Origin: Streptomyces sp. NBC_00341
GTDB taxonomy: Bacteria > Actinomycetota > Actinomycetes > Streptomycetales > Streptomycetaceae
Direction: 5' to 3'
DNA: 64,000 bases
Assembly: GCF_041435055.1 (NCBI RefSeq)
Contig: NZ_CP108002.1
Coordinates: 4,650,001 to 4,714,000, forward strand
Shown here: piece by piece, positions 44,935 to 52,112 of the stretch
Layout: every line of letters begins with the position of its first letter
How positions within the stretch are numbered: the first letter of the stretch is position 1
Position numbers and translations under genes: made by a program
The notes under the pieces: generated by a model
Database searches by the model: none
What the model was told of the DNA's origin: nothing
Seen by the model: the letters and a program-made list of their open reading frames with translations, nothing else

Positions 44935-45766
44935 CCGCACGGCCACTGACCGCACGGTCACGGCTCCCATAGCTGTGGCTTCCGTGGTCCGTTGCCATGT
45001 GACGCAGGGCGGCGCGGAGCACGTCGTTGGTCGCGGCGGGCTGTTCCTGGTGGGGCATGTGCCCGGCGTTCTCGATGATGTGGACCTCGCCGTGCGGGGC
45101 GAGTGCGGCGAGGGTCTCGGAGACCTCGACGGGGATCTCCGGGTCCAGGCGTCCGTGCAGGAAGACGGCGGGGACGGCGAGGGCGCGCAGGGCCTGACGG
45201 GGGTCGTGGTCGCGGGCCTCGGTGAGGAGCGCGTCGATGGCCGTTCCGGAGTCGAGGATCTGGCGGACGGTCGCGCCCACCATGTCCGCGGTGCCCGCGG
45301 GACCGAACCAGTTGGGGACCCAGGCGGCGACCGTGGCCGCGCGGTCGGTGGCGAAGGCGTCGAGCAGCCCGTCGAGCTGCTCGCCCATCGACTGGCCCGG
45401 CCAGTAGCCCGGCCCGTCGACCGAGATGACACCGGCGACGCGCTCCGGGGCGGCCAGGGCGGCTTCGAGCGCGAAGGTGGCGCCGATCGAGCTCCCGACG
45501 AGCACCGGGCGCTCCGGGCCGAGTACGTCGATCAGGGCCAGGATGTCGGCGACGTTGCCGTGCATGTCGTTGCCCGTCGCCGGGTGGTCGGAGCGGCCGC
45601 AGCCGCGCCAGTCGACGGTGATCACCCGGTGGTCGCGGGCGAGTCCGGCGACCTGGGCGTCCCAGGCCCGGCCGCTGGTTCCCCAGCCGTGCAGGAAGAG
45701 GACGGGCCGGCCGGTGCCGGTCTCCTCGAAGTAGAGGTCGATGCCGTTGACATGGGCGAACGCCAT
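44918..45766 (-). CDS. Alpha/beta hydrolase
   Basis: 282 residues from MAFAHVNGIDLYFEE. Catalytic triad by position: Ser in VGSSIGATFA (near 97), Asp in HGRLDPEIPVE (near 224), His in ENAGHMPHQE (near 251); oxyanion HGWG near 27. Closest in style to AB-hydrolase-1 esterases/haloperoxidase-like proteins; substrate unknown. Convergent with SulP (17-nt overlap of ends) and divergent from the LysR regulator, which likely controls it. Confidence 0.88.
   Translation of the reverse strand: MAFAHVNGIDLYFEETGTGRPVLFLHGWGTSGRAWDAQVAGLARDHRVITVDWRGCGRSDHPATGNDMHGNVADILALIDVLGPERPVLVGSSIGATFALEAALAAPERVAGVISVDGPGYWPGQSMGEQLDGLLDAFATDRAATVAAWVPNWFGPAGTADMVGATVRQILDSGTAIDALLTEARDHDPRQALRALAVPAVFLHGRLDPEIPVEVSETLAALAPHGEVHIIENAGHMPHQEQPAATNDVLRAALRHMATDHGSHSYGSRDRAVSGRAVSGRR
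44926..44955. repeat. 15-bp perfect tandem duplication at convergent gene ends
   Basis: GGCCACTGACCGCAC occurs at 44926-44940 and 44941-44955. It spans the SulP stop codon and the C-terminal codons of the opposing hydrolase, where it produces the repeated RAVSG RAVSG tail. Confidence 0.85.
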
Positions 45767-45907
45767 TGCTGCTCCTCGGTCGGTGTGTGAGTCCACTTCA
45801 TCCGCACAAGCCGCCGCGACCAAGGGGCAGTTCGCTCGTACACTCATAGGCGGCGGCAATGAATCGGTGGGGCTGCGCCAAGGACCACGCGCGGGGGTGC
45901 GAGAAAC

Positions 45908-46789
45908 ATGGAACTGCGGCAGGTCCGGTACTTCCTCGCGGTAGCGGCGGAACTGCACTTCGGGCGGGCCGCCGAGCGGTTGCACATCGCCCAGCCGACC
46001 GTCAGCCAGCAGGTGCGGCGCCTGGAGCGGGAAGTGGGCATGGACCTCTTCGACCGCACCACCCGCAGGGTGACGCTCACCGCGGCCGGCAGCGCCTTCC
46101 TGCCCCACGCACGGGCCCTGCTCGACGCCGAGCGCGCCGGGCTGGAGGCGGTGGCCGTGCTGCGGTCCGAGGGGGCGGCCACGCTGCGGATCGGGACCCA
46201 CGTGGGACTCGGCGCGCGGCTGGAACGCGTGCTCGACGTGCTGGCGGTGGACGCCCCGGGGATCACCGCCGAACTGTGCAGCCTGGGGCCGGCGGCACGG
46301 CTGCAGGGCGTGCGCGACGGCGATCTGGACGCCGCCTTCGTCCGGGGCGTGAGCGCGAGCCCGGGGCTCGAACTCATCCCGGTCTGGGAGGATCCGCTGG
46401 TCGTGGCGATTCCGGCGGCCCATCCGCTGGCCGACGGTCCGGTCGTGGACCTGGCCGGTCTGGCGGGGCTGCCCTTGCGGATCGTCGCGCGGGAGGCGAA
46501 CCCGCACCTGTTCGACACCGTCACGGCCGCCTGCGGGGCGGCCGGCTTCGAGCCGGTCATGGGGCCCGGGTTCACCACCGACCAGGACACCCTGGCGGCC
46601 ATCGGGACGGGCCGGGCGAGCTGGACCGTCTACTACGCGGCCCAGGCCGAGGTCATGCCCCGGGCCCGGCGCACCGTCTTCCGCCCCCTGGCCCCGCCGG
46701 GCCTGGCCCTCCAGACGTACCTGGCCGTACGCCCGGGTGCCCCCGCCCGACGCCTCACCGCACTCCTCGCCGCCTGCCGCGACGCGTAG
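45908..46789 (+). CDS. LysR-family transcriptional regulator
   Basis: 293 residues. N-terminal winged helix is textbook (MELRQVRYFLAVAAELHFGR, AAERLHIAQPTVSQQVRRLE), followed by the periplasmic-binding-like effector domain (LRIGTHVGLGARLERVLDVL, GDLDAAFVRG). Divergent from the alpha/beta hydrolase with a 140-bp gap, the classical LysR target layout. Confidence 0.92.
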   Translation: MELRQVRYFLAVAAELHFGRAAERLHIAQPTVSQQVRRLEREVGMDLFDRTTRRVTLTAAGSAFLPHARALLDAERAGLEAVAVLRSEGAATLRIGTHVGLGARLERVLDVLAVDAPGITAELCSLGPAARLQGVRDGDLDAAFVRGVSASPGLELIPVWEDPLVVAIPAAHPLADGPVVDLAGLAGLPLRIVAREANPHLFDTVTAACGAAGFEPVMGPGFTTDQDTLAAIGTGRASWTVYYAAQAEVMPRARRTVFRPLAPPGLALQTYLAVRPGAPARRLTALLAACRDA

Positions 46790-46836
46790 GCTTTTGGCGA
46801 AGCCCGCGCAGGCTCCCGGCGGAGTGTCCCGGTGCG

Positions 46837-48126
46837 CTACCCGGCTGTCGGTGTGCCGCCCGAGCGCAGGGTCAGCAGCGTGATCTCGCTCGGGGCGAAG
46901 ACCCGGAAGGGCGGGCCCCAGAAGCCGGCGCCCCGGCTGGTGTAGAGCTGGGTGCGCTCCCCGTGCCGGCTCAGGCCGCTCACCACCGGCTGGTCGATCC
47001 GGACGAGGAAGTTGAACGGCCAGATCTGGCCGCCGTGGGTGTGCCCGGAGATCTGCAGGTCGATGCCGGCGGCGGCGGCCTGCGGGACGAACTTGGGCTG
47101 GTGGGCGACGAGCAGGACCGGCTGGTCCGGGTCCGTCCCGGCCAGCGCGCCGAGCAGGTTCGCGCTGTGACCGGCCAGGCCGGAGGACTCCGCGGTCACG
47201 TCGTCCACGCCCGCCAGTACGAGGGAGTCCCCGCCGCGCTCCACCACGACATGGCGGTTGTGCAGCGGCTCCCAGCCCAGCTCCGCCATCCGGTCCAGCC
47301 AGCCCTGGGCCTCACTGCCGTACTCGTGGTTCCCCGTGACGTAGACCTTGGCCAGCCGCGACCGGACCACCCCGAGCGGCGCGGACTGCTCCCGGCGCTG
47401 GACCGGGGTGCCGTCGGCGATGTCACCGGCGTGGACCACGACGTCCGCGTCGAGCGCGTTGACCGCCTCGGTCACCCGGGCCGACCAGCCCGCCCGGTCG
47501 ATCGGCCCGTAGTGCGTATCGGCCAGCACGACGACCCGCGTCCCGTCCAGACCGCCGCCGAGCCTCGGGACGTGGACGTCCAGCCGCTTCACCCGGGGGA
47601 CCCGCATGGCCTCGTAGTGGCCCCAGGCCAGCAGCCCGGCCGAGACCGCGGCGACGGCCACGGAAACGGTCCTGGCCCGGCCGGTGCCGCCGACGCCGAA
47701 CCCCATCAGCACGAGGTTCGCCAAGCCGCCCAGCACGGACCAGGTGAAGAGCACCCAGATCATCCCGAGACTGGTGTCGGCGATCCGAGCGGCCCGGTCG
47801 GAGTGCCGTCGCCCGTGGCCCGCGACCATCAGGAAGGGGAACGAGACCATCCAGGCGGCGAGGACGACCGTGCCGGCCAGGAAGACCGGGAACGGCCAGT
47901 CGGCCCCGGAGGCGAACAACGACCACCAGGGCGGCAGACACAGGACGAGCAGGACGAGCAGGACCACCCCCACCCGCCGGACCGAAGAGCCCCGCCGCCG
48001 ATTCGCACCTTCGCCGGGGTCGTCGGCACCCGCCCCGGTCGGCTCCCTGGTACCGGCCTTCGAGTCCGGCCGAAGGCCCGGCTCAGAGCTGATGGATCCA
48101 CTGTCTGCCACTGCGTTGCCCCTCAC
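46837..48126 (-). CDS. Membrane metallophosphoesterase
   Basis: 429 residues from a GTG with AAGGAG 5 nt upstream; upstream ATGs in frame lack such a site. Four membrane helices at about 50-165 (VGVVLLVLLVLCLPPWWSL, FLAGTVVLAAWMVSFPFLM) precede a calcineurin-like phosphoesterase: LADTHYGPI (D, H), HAGDIADG (GD), GNHEYG (NH), LVAHQPKF, SGHTHGGQI (GHxH). Such proteins hydrolyse phosphoesters such as UDP-diacylglucosamine-type lipids or unknown envelope substrates. Ends 47 bp from the convergent LysR gene. Confidence 0.88.
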   Translation of the reverse strand: MRGNAVADSGSISSEPGLRPDSKAGTREPTGAGADDPGEGANRRRGSSVRRVGVVLLVLLVLCLPPWWSLFASGADWPFPVFLAGTVVLAAWMVSFPFLMVAGHGRRHSDRAARIADTSLGMIWVLFTWSVLGGLANLVLMGFGVGGTGRARTVSVAVAAVSAGLLAWGHYEAMRVPRVKRLDVHVPRLGGGLDGTRVVVLADTHYGPIDRAGWSARVTEAVNALDADVVVHAGDIADGTPVQRREQSAPLGVVRSRLAKVYVTGNHEYGSEAQGWLDRMAELGWEPLHNRHVVVERGGDSLVLAGVDDVTAESSGLAGHSANLLGALAGTDPDQPVLLVAHQPKFVPQAAAAGIDLQISGHTHGGQIWPFNFLVRIDQPVVSGLSRHGERTQLYTSRGAGFWGPPFRVFAPSEITLLTLRSGGTPTAG

Positions 48127-48246
48127 GTCCGCTCCTTCCATCATCCGGCACGCGCCGGACACCGGGCCAGGGCGGGCCGCCTGCCCCTGCGGCGGCCCGG
48201 CCGGAAGCCCGCTGCCCGACCCCCGTCGGATCCCTCGCGCCAATAG

Positions 48247-48259
48247 TTCGTGGCACGAA
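48247..48259. promoter_or_regulatory. MarR operator site 1 (TTCGTGGCACGAA)
   Basis: Perfect 13-bp dyad centred 38 bp before the MarR start. It shares the pattern TTCGT-NNN-(A/G)CGAA with two sites downstream of the same gene, so it is a likely autoregulatory operator. Confidence 0.7.
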
Positions 48260-48290
48260 TTGTCAGCATTGCCGGTGCTACTCTGGGGGA

Positions 48291-48773
48291 GTGGAAAAGC
48301 GTAATAGTGACCAGATCGGGATTGTGGCCGCGCTGGTGCGGTCGTCGTTCCTGGTGAACTCGGTGTATGCGGAGTCCGCCCGGAAGTTCGGATTGCCCCC
48401 GCAGCAGGGTCAGTTGCTGTGCGTGCTGATGCCGAGGCCGTACGGCATGAGCGAGTTGGGGGCGATGCTGCGGCTGGCGAAGTCGAGCCTCACCGGCCTG
48501 GTGGACCGTACCGAGCGCAACGGCCTGGTCCGGCGCGAGGCGGACGCGCGCGACACGCGCTCCGTGCGTGTCGCGCTCACCCCCCAAGGGGCCCGGCTGG
48601 TGAGGGAGTTCTACGACGAGACCTGCCGAAGGATCGAGGAGTTGCTCCCGGGCCTGGGGCCGGCCGAGCGGGACGCGCTCGCCGGACTGCTCGGCCGCGT
48701 CGTGCTGGACAACGAGGTTCCGGTGGTCTTCGCGGCGCAGGAGGAGCGGGCCCCTGTCGACCGCGAGAACTGA
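48291..48773 (+). CDS. MarR-family transcriptional regulator
   Basis: 160 residues, GTG start after GGGGGA. Winged helix with MSELGAMLRLAKSSLTGLVDR and the wing LVRREADARDTRSVRVALT, then the dimer helices. No single conserved Cys for redox sensing of OhrR type in the usual position. It sits between matching operators and just before a FAD oxidoreductase gene, which it most likely represses. Confidence 0.92.
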   Translation: MEKRNSDQIGIVAALVRSSFLVNSVYAESARKFGLPPQQGQLLCVLMPRPYGMSELGAMLRLAKSSLTGLVDRTERNGLVRREADARDTRSVRVALTPQGARLVREFYDETCRRIEELLPGLGPAERDALAGLLGRVVLDNEVPVVFAAQEERAPVDREN

Positions 48774-48800
48774 GGCCGCGGCGCCGCGTTCCCCGAATGA

Positions 48801-48853
48801 GGGTTGCAGTTCGTGCTACGAACTAATATTGTTCGTAGCGCGAACTGCAACCC
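48801..48853. promoter_or_regulatory. 53-bp near-perfect palindrome carrying MarR operators 2 and 3
   Basis: Arms of 23 nt (48801-48823 and 48831-48853) with one mismatch (48814 against 48840) around TAATATT. Inside are TTCGTGCTACGAA (48810-48822) and TTCGTAGCGCGAA (48832-48844), 22 bp apart, about two helical turns. It lies 24 bp before the oxidoreductase start. It may also fold as a hairpin in RNA. Confidence 0.8.
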
Positions 48854-48877
48854 CTTCTTTCTGTGGAGTGTGCCGTC

Positions 48878-49969
48878 ATGAGTCGTACTGTCGTGGTTAT
48901 CGGTGGAGGCTATGGGGGCGCCGCGGTCGCCAAGGCGCTGGAGTCCGAGGCGGATGTCGTCCTGATCGACCCCCGGGACGCGTTCGTCAACGCGGCCGCG
49001 TCGCTGCGGGCGCTGACCCGGCCCGACTGGGCGGGCAACATGTTCTTCCCCTTCGAGACGCTGCTCACGAAGGGCAGGGTGATACGCGACCGCGCGGCCT
49101 CGGTCGACGGCGGCGGCGTCACCCTGGCCTCGGGTGAGCGTGTCGCCGCGGACTACGTGGTGCTGGCCACCGGCTCCAGCTACTCCTACCCCGCCAAGCC
49201 CGCCTCCGACTCGGTCGGCGAGGCCCTCGGTGACCTGCGGCGCACATACGAGGAGCTGCGCGGGGCCGACAAGGTGCTGATTCTCGGCGCGGGTCCGGTC
49301 GGGCTCGAACTGGCCGCGGAGATCAGGGAGGTCTGGCCGGACAAGCAGGTGACCATCACCGACCCGGCCGAGGAACTGCTCCCCGGCATCGAACCGGAGG
49401 TGGTCGAGGACCTGCGTGGACAACTGGAGGCGCTGAACATCGGCTTGCGTCTCGGGATCTCACTCAAGGAATCGCCGGAAACAGAGCTCGGCGTGGCCGG
49501 GGCCTTCACCGTCACCACCACCGGCGGCGAAGAGATCGCCGCCGACATCTGGTTCCGTGCCTACGGGACGCGCACCAACAGCGACTACCTCGCGGACGGC
49601 GGGCTCACCACCCGTACGCCGCAGGGCCAGGTCCCCGTGACCGAGTTCCTCAACGTCGAGGGGCACGAGAACGTCTATGCGGTCGGCGACATCACCGACG
49701 TCGCGGAGGCCAAGATGGCCGGCCACGCGATGCGGCACGCCGAGGTGGTCGTCAACATCACCGCCCGGCTGAAGGGCGAACAGCCTACGGCCACGTACCG
49801 GCCGCTGCCCTTCCCCACGATCCTGATCCCGCTCGGCACGAAGGGCGGTGTCGGCCAACTGCCTTCCCCCGACGGTCCGGTCGCCGCGCCGACCGCGATG
49901 GTCTCGGAACACAAGGGCGCGGACCTGTTCACCGGCCGTTTCACGGCCCAGTTCGGCCCCACCGCCTGA
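48878..49969 (+). CDS. FAD-dependent NAD(P)H oxidoreductase (AIFM2/FSP1-like)
   Basis: 363 residues from the ATG in GTCATGAGT; a GTG 15 nt upstream is also in frame. Pyridine-disulfide-type two-dinucleotide fold: FAD site VVVIGGGYGGAAVAKAL at 5-21, NAD(P) site ILGAGPVGLELAAEI near 138-152, second FAD motif NVYAVGDITDV near 269. No redox-active CxxxxC pair. Closest by eye to AIFM2-like quinone reductases. Likely MarR-controlled quinone or electrophile response. Confidence 0.9.
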   Translation: MSRTVVVIGGGYGGAAVAKALESEADVVLIDPRDAFVNAAASLRALTRPDWAGNMFFPFETLLTKGRVIRDRAASVDGGGVTLASGERVAADYVVLATGSSYSYPAKPASDSVGEALGDLRRTYEELRGADKVLILGAGPVGLELAAEIREVWPDKQVTITDPAEELLPGIEPEVVEDLRGQLEALNIGLRLGISLKESPETELGVAGAFTVTTTGGEEIAADIWFRAYGTRTNSDYLADGGLTTRTPQGQVPVTEFLNVEGHENVYAVGDITDVAEAKMAGHAMRHAEVVVNITARLKGEQPTATYRPLPFPTILIPLGTKGGVGQLPSPDGPVAAPTAMVSEHKGADLFTGRFTAQFGPTA

Positions 49970-50039
49970 CCGGTACGCCGTGTGTGGCGACTCGAAGCCT
50001 GTGATGTTCAAATGTCTGATGTTTGTGTACGGTGCTGGC

Positions 50040-50750
50040 ATGAAACGCATCAGCGCACCGCGTCGCGCGGCCAGCCTGTCCGCTCAGCTCGTGGACAGTC
50101 TCCGCTCGCACATCGAGTCGGGCGGCTGGCCGGTGGGGACACGGATCCCGCCGGAGCAGGCCCTCATCGAGGAGCTCGGGGTCGGACGCAGCACGCTGCG
50201 GGAGGCGATCGGTGCGCTGGTGCACCTGGGCCTGCTGGAGCCCCGGGCCGGGGACGGTACCTATGTCCGTTCATCGAGCGAGCTCCAGTCGGTCATGGTG
50301 CGGCGGGCGAGCTCCGCGCAGCGGGACAACGTGCTGGAGCTGCGGACCGTCCTGGAGGAGTACGCCTCGGGAACCGCGGCCCTGCGCCGCAGCGAGAGCC
50401 AGTTGCAGCAGTTGCGGGAGCTGCTGGCTGACGCGGACGCGGCCTGCGCCGGCGAGGACACGTCCGCGGCGACGAGCGTCGACGCGCTGTTCCACCGGGC
50501 CGTGGTCCGGGCGAGCGGCAACGACCTGCTGGTCGAGGTGTACGACCATCTCGGTACGGCGCTCACCTCGTCCCTGGGGGGCCTGCCCTGGGACACCGCC
50601 CACGCGGAGGAGCACGCCCGTCTGCACCGGCGGCTCGTGGACGCGATCGAGTCCCGGGAGCAGGACGGCGCCCGCGAGGCGGCGGCCGCGATCGTCCGGC
50701 TCACCCGCGACCACGAGCCCCGTACGCCACGAGCGGCGGAGGACCGGTGA
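50040..50750 (+). CDS. FadR-subfamily GntR transcriptional regulator
   Basis: 236 residues from MKRISAPRRAAS. GntR winged helix (WPVGTRIPPEQALIEELGVG, RSTLREAIGALVHLGLLEP) and a C-terminal all-helical FCD domain (LELRTVLEEYASGTAAL, ALFHRAVVRASGNDLL, HARLHRRLVDAIESRE) with the Asp/His pattern of metal-binding FCD regulators. Its stop overlaps the MFS gene start (GTGA), so it is co-expressed with, and probably controls, that exporter. Confidence 0.9.
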   Translation: MKRISAPRRAASLSAQLVDSLRSHIESGGWPVGTRIPPEQALIEELGVGRSTLREAIGALVHLGLLEPRAGDGTYVRSSSELQSVMVRRASSAQRDNVLELRTVLEEYASGTAALRRSESQLQQLRELLADADAACAGEDTSAATSVDALFHRAVVRASGNDLLVEVYDHLGTALTSSLGGLPWDTAHAEEHARLHRRLVDAIESREQDGAREAAAAIVRLTRDHEPRTPRAAEDR

Positions 50751-51988
50751 GCACGCGGCCGGCTCCGACGCCCCGTCGGCACTCCGCCTCCGGATCACCG
50801 GCGGCCGAGCCCGCCCGGCCCGCCGTGTCGGTCGGGTTCGTCATCGCCATCTGCCTGGTGGCGGCGAACCTGCGCACCACCCTCACCGGTGTCGGCGCCC
50901 TGCTGCCGGAGATCGAGCGCGGCAGCGGGCTGACGTCGAGCTGGGGCGGGCTGCTGAGCACCCTGCCGCTGCTGACGTTCGCCGCGACGTCGCCCCTGGT
51001 CGCCCGTGCCTCCCACCGGTTGGGCAGCGCCCGCCTGCTCGTGGCGGCGCTCGGCGTGCTGGCCGTCGGGACGGTGGTCCGCTCCCTTCCCTCCGTCATC
51101 TGCCTGTTCGCCGGAACGGTGATCCTTTCCGCCGCCATCGCGTTCGGCAACGTGCTGCTTCCCGCTCTGATCAGGCGGAACGTGCCCGCGCACCGCATCC
51201 AGGGCGTCAGCGCCCTCTACGTGACCGTCATGGGTCTCATGGCCGCGGTCTCCTCCGGGGTGTCCGCGCCGCTGGCCCACACGGTGCCGGGTTCCTGGCA
51301 CACCGCACTTGCCTGGGGCGTCGCCTTCACCGTCGCGGCCTTCCTCGCCTGGCTGCCCCGTATCCGGGGTGACAAGCCGCAGGAGTCCACCGTCGCGGCC
51401 CACAGCCCGGTGCCGTGGCGGTCGCGGCTCGCCTGGCAGGTCACCCTCTTCATGGGCCTGCAGTCCCTGGCCTTCTACACCGCCGTCGCGTGGCTGCCCA
51501 GCATCCTGACCGACCGCGGTACGAGCAGCACCACGGCCGGATGGATGCTCTTCTACTACCAGGTGGTGTCCCTGGCGGCCAGCAGCCTCCTGCCCCTGCT
51601 CACCCGCGGCCGGCACGACCAGCGCTGGACCGCGGCCGGGGCCTCGCTCCTCGTGGCGGGCGGCTTCGCCGTACTGGTCGCCGCCCCCGCGCTGTCCGCT
51701 CTGGCCTGCACCCTGCTCGGACTCGGCGGCGGCGCCTGCCTCGTCCTCGCACTGACCTTCCAGAGTCAGCGCGCCGGCAGCTCAGCGGAAGCCGCCGCAC
51801 TGGCGGGCATGGCGCAGTCCATCGGCTACCTCGTGGCGGCGGCCGGGCCGCTCCTCCTCGGCATCCTGCACGACACCACGCACAGCTGGACGCTCCCGCT
51901 CACCGCCCTGGCCGTCCTCGGCCTCGCCACGGCGCTCGCGGGCCACGGCGCCGGGCAGGACCGCCACATCCATCAGCCCTCCCGCTGA
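50747..51988 (+). CDS. MFS transporter, CynX/NimT type
   Basis: 413 residues, GTG start. Twelve predicted helices; near the first, ICLVAANLRTTLTGVGALLP matches the CynX/NimT family, whose members export cyanate, nitroimidazoles or small acids. No cyanase or nitroreductase gene is nearby. Coupled to the FadR-type regulator. Confidence 0.85.
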   Translation: MSTRPAPTPRRHSASGSPAAEPARPAVSVGFVIAICLVAANLRTTLTGVGALLPEIERGSGLTSSWGGLLSTLPLLTFAATSPLVARASHRLGSARLLVAALGVLAVGTVVRSLPSVICLFAGTVILSAAIAFGNVLLPALIRRNVPAHRIQGVSALYVTVMGLMAAVSSGVSAPLAHTVPGSWHTALAWGVAFTVAAFLAWLPRIRGDKPQESTVAAHSPVPWRSRLAWQVTLFMGLQSLAFYTAVAWLPSILTDRGTSSTTAGWMLFYYQVVSLAASSLLPLLTRGRHDQRWTAAGASLLVAGGFAVLVAAPALSALACTLLGLGGGACLVLALTFQSQRAGSSAEAAALAGMAQSIGYLVAAAGPLLLGILHDTTHSWTLPLTALAVLGLATALAGHGAGQDRHIHQPSR

Positions 51989-52009
51989 CCCGGCCCGGGC
52001 CGAGACCAC

Positions 52010-52039
52010 CAACGCCGAAGGCCCCCGCAGCGAGCTGCG
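52010..52039. repeat. Partial copy of the tRNA-Ser(GGA) terminator
   Basis: 30 nt identical but for one base to 58633-58662, the left arm, loop and part of the right arm of the hairpin beside tRNA-Ser(GGA). The outer stem is instead completed 28 nt further on (CGCCGAAG at 52013-52020 with CTTCGGCG at 52067-52074). It could act as a terminator for the MFS or GH59 gene. Confidence 0.6.
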
Positions 52040-52112
52040 CGTCCCCGGCTTCCGCCGCCTCCGCCATCTTCGGCGCATGTGGGTCTCCCCCGAGAGTGGG
52101 GGAGAGCACGGT

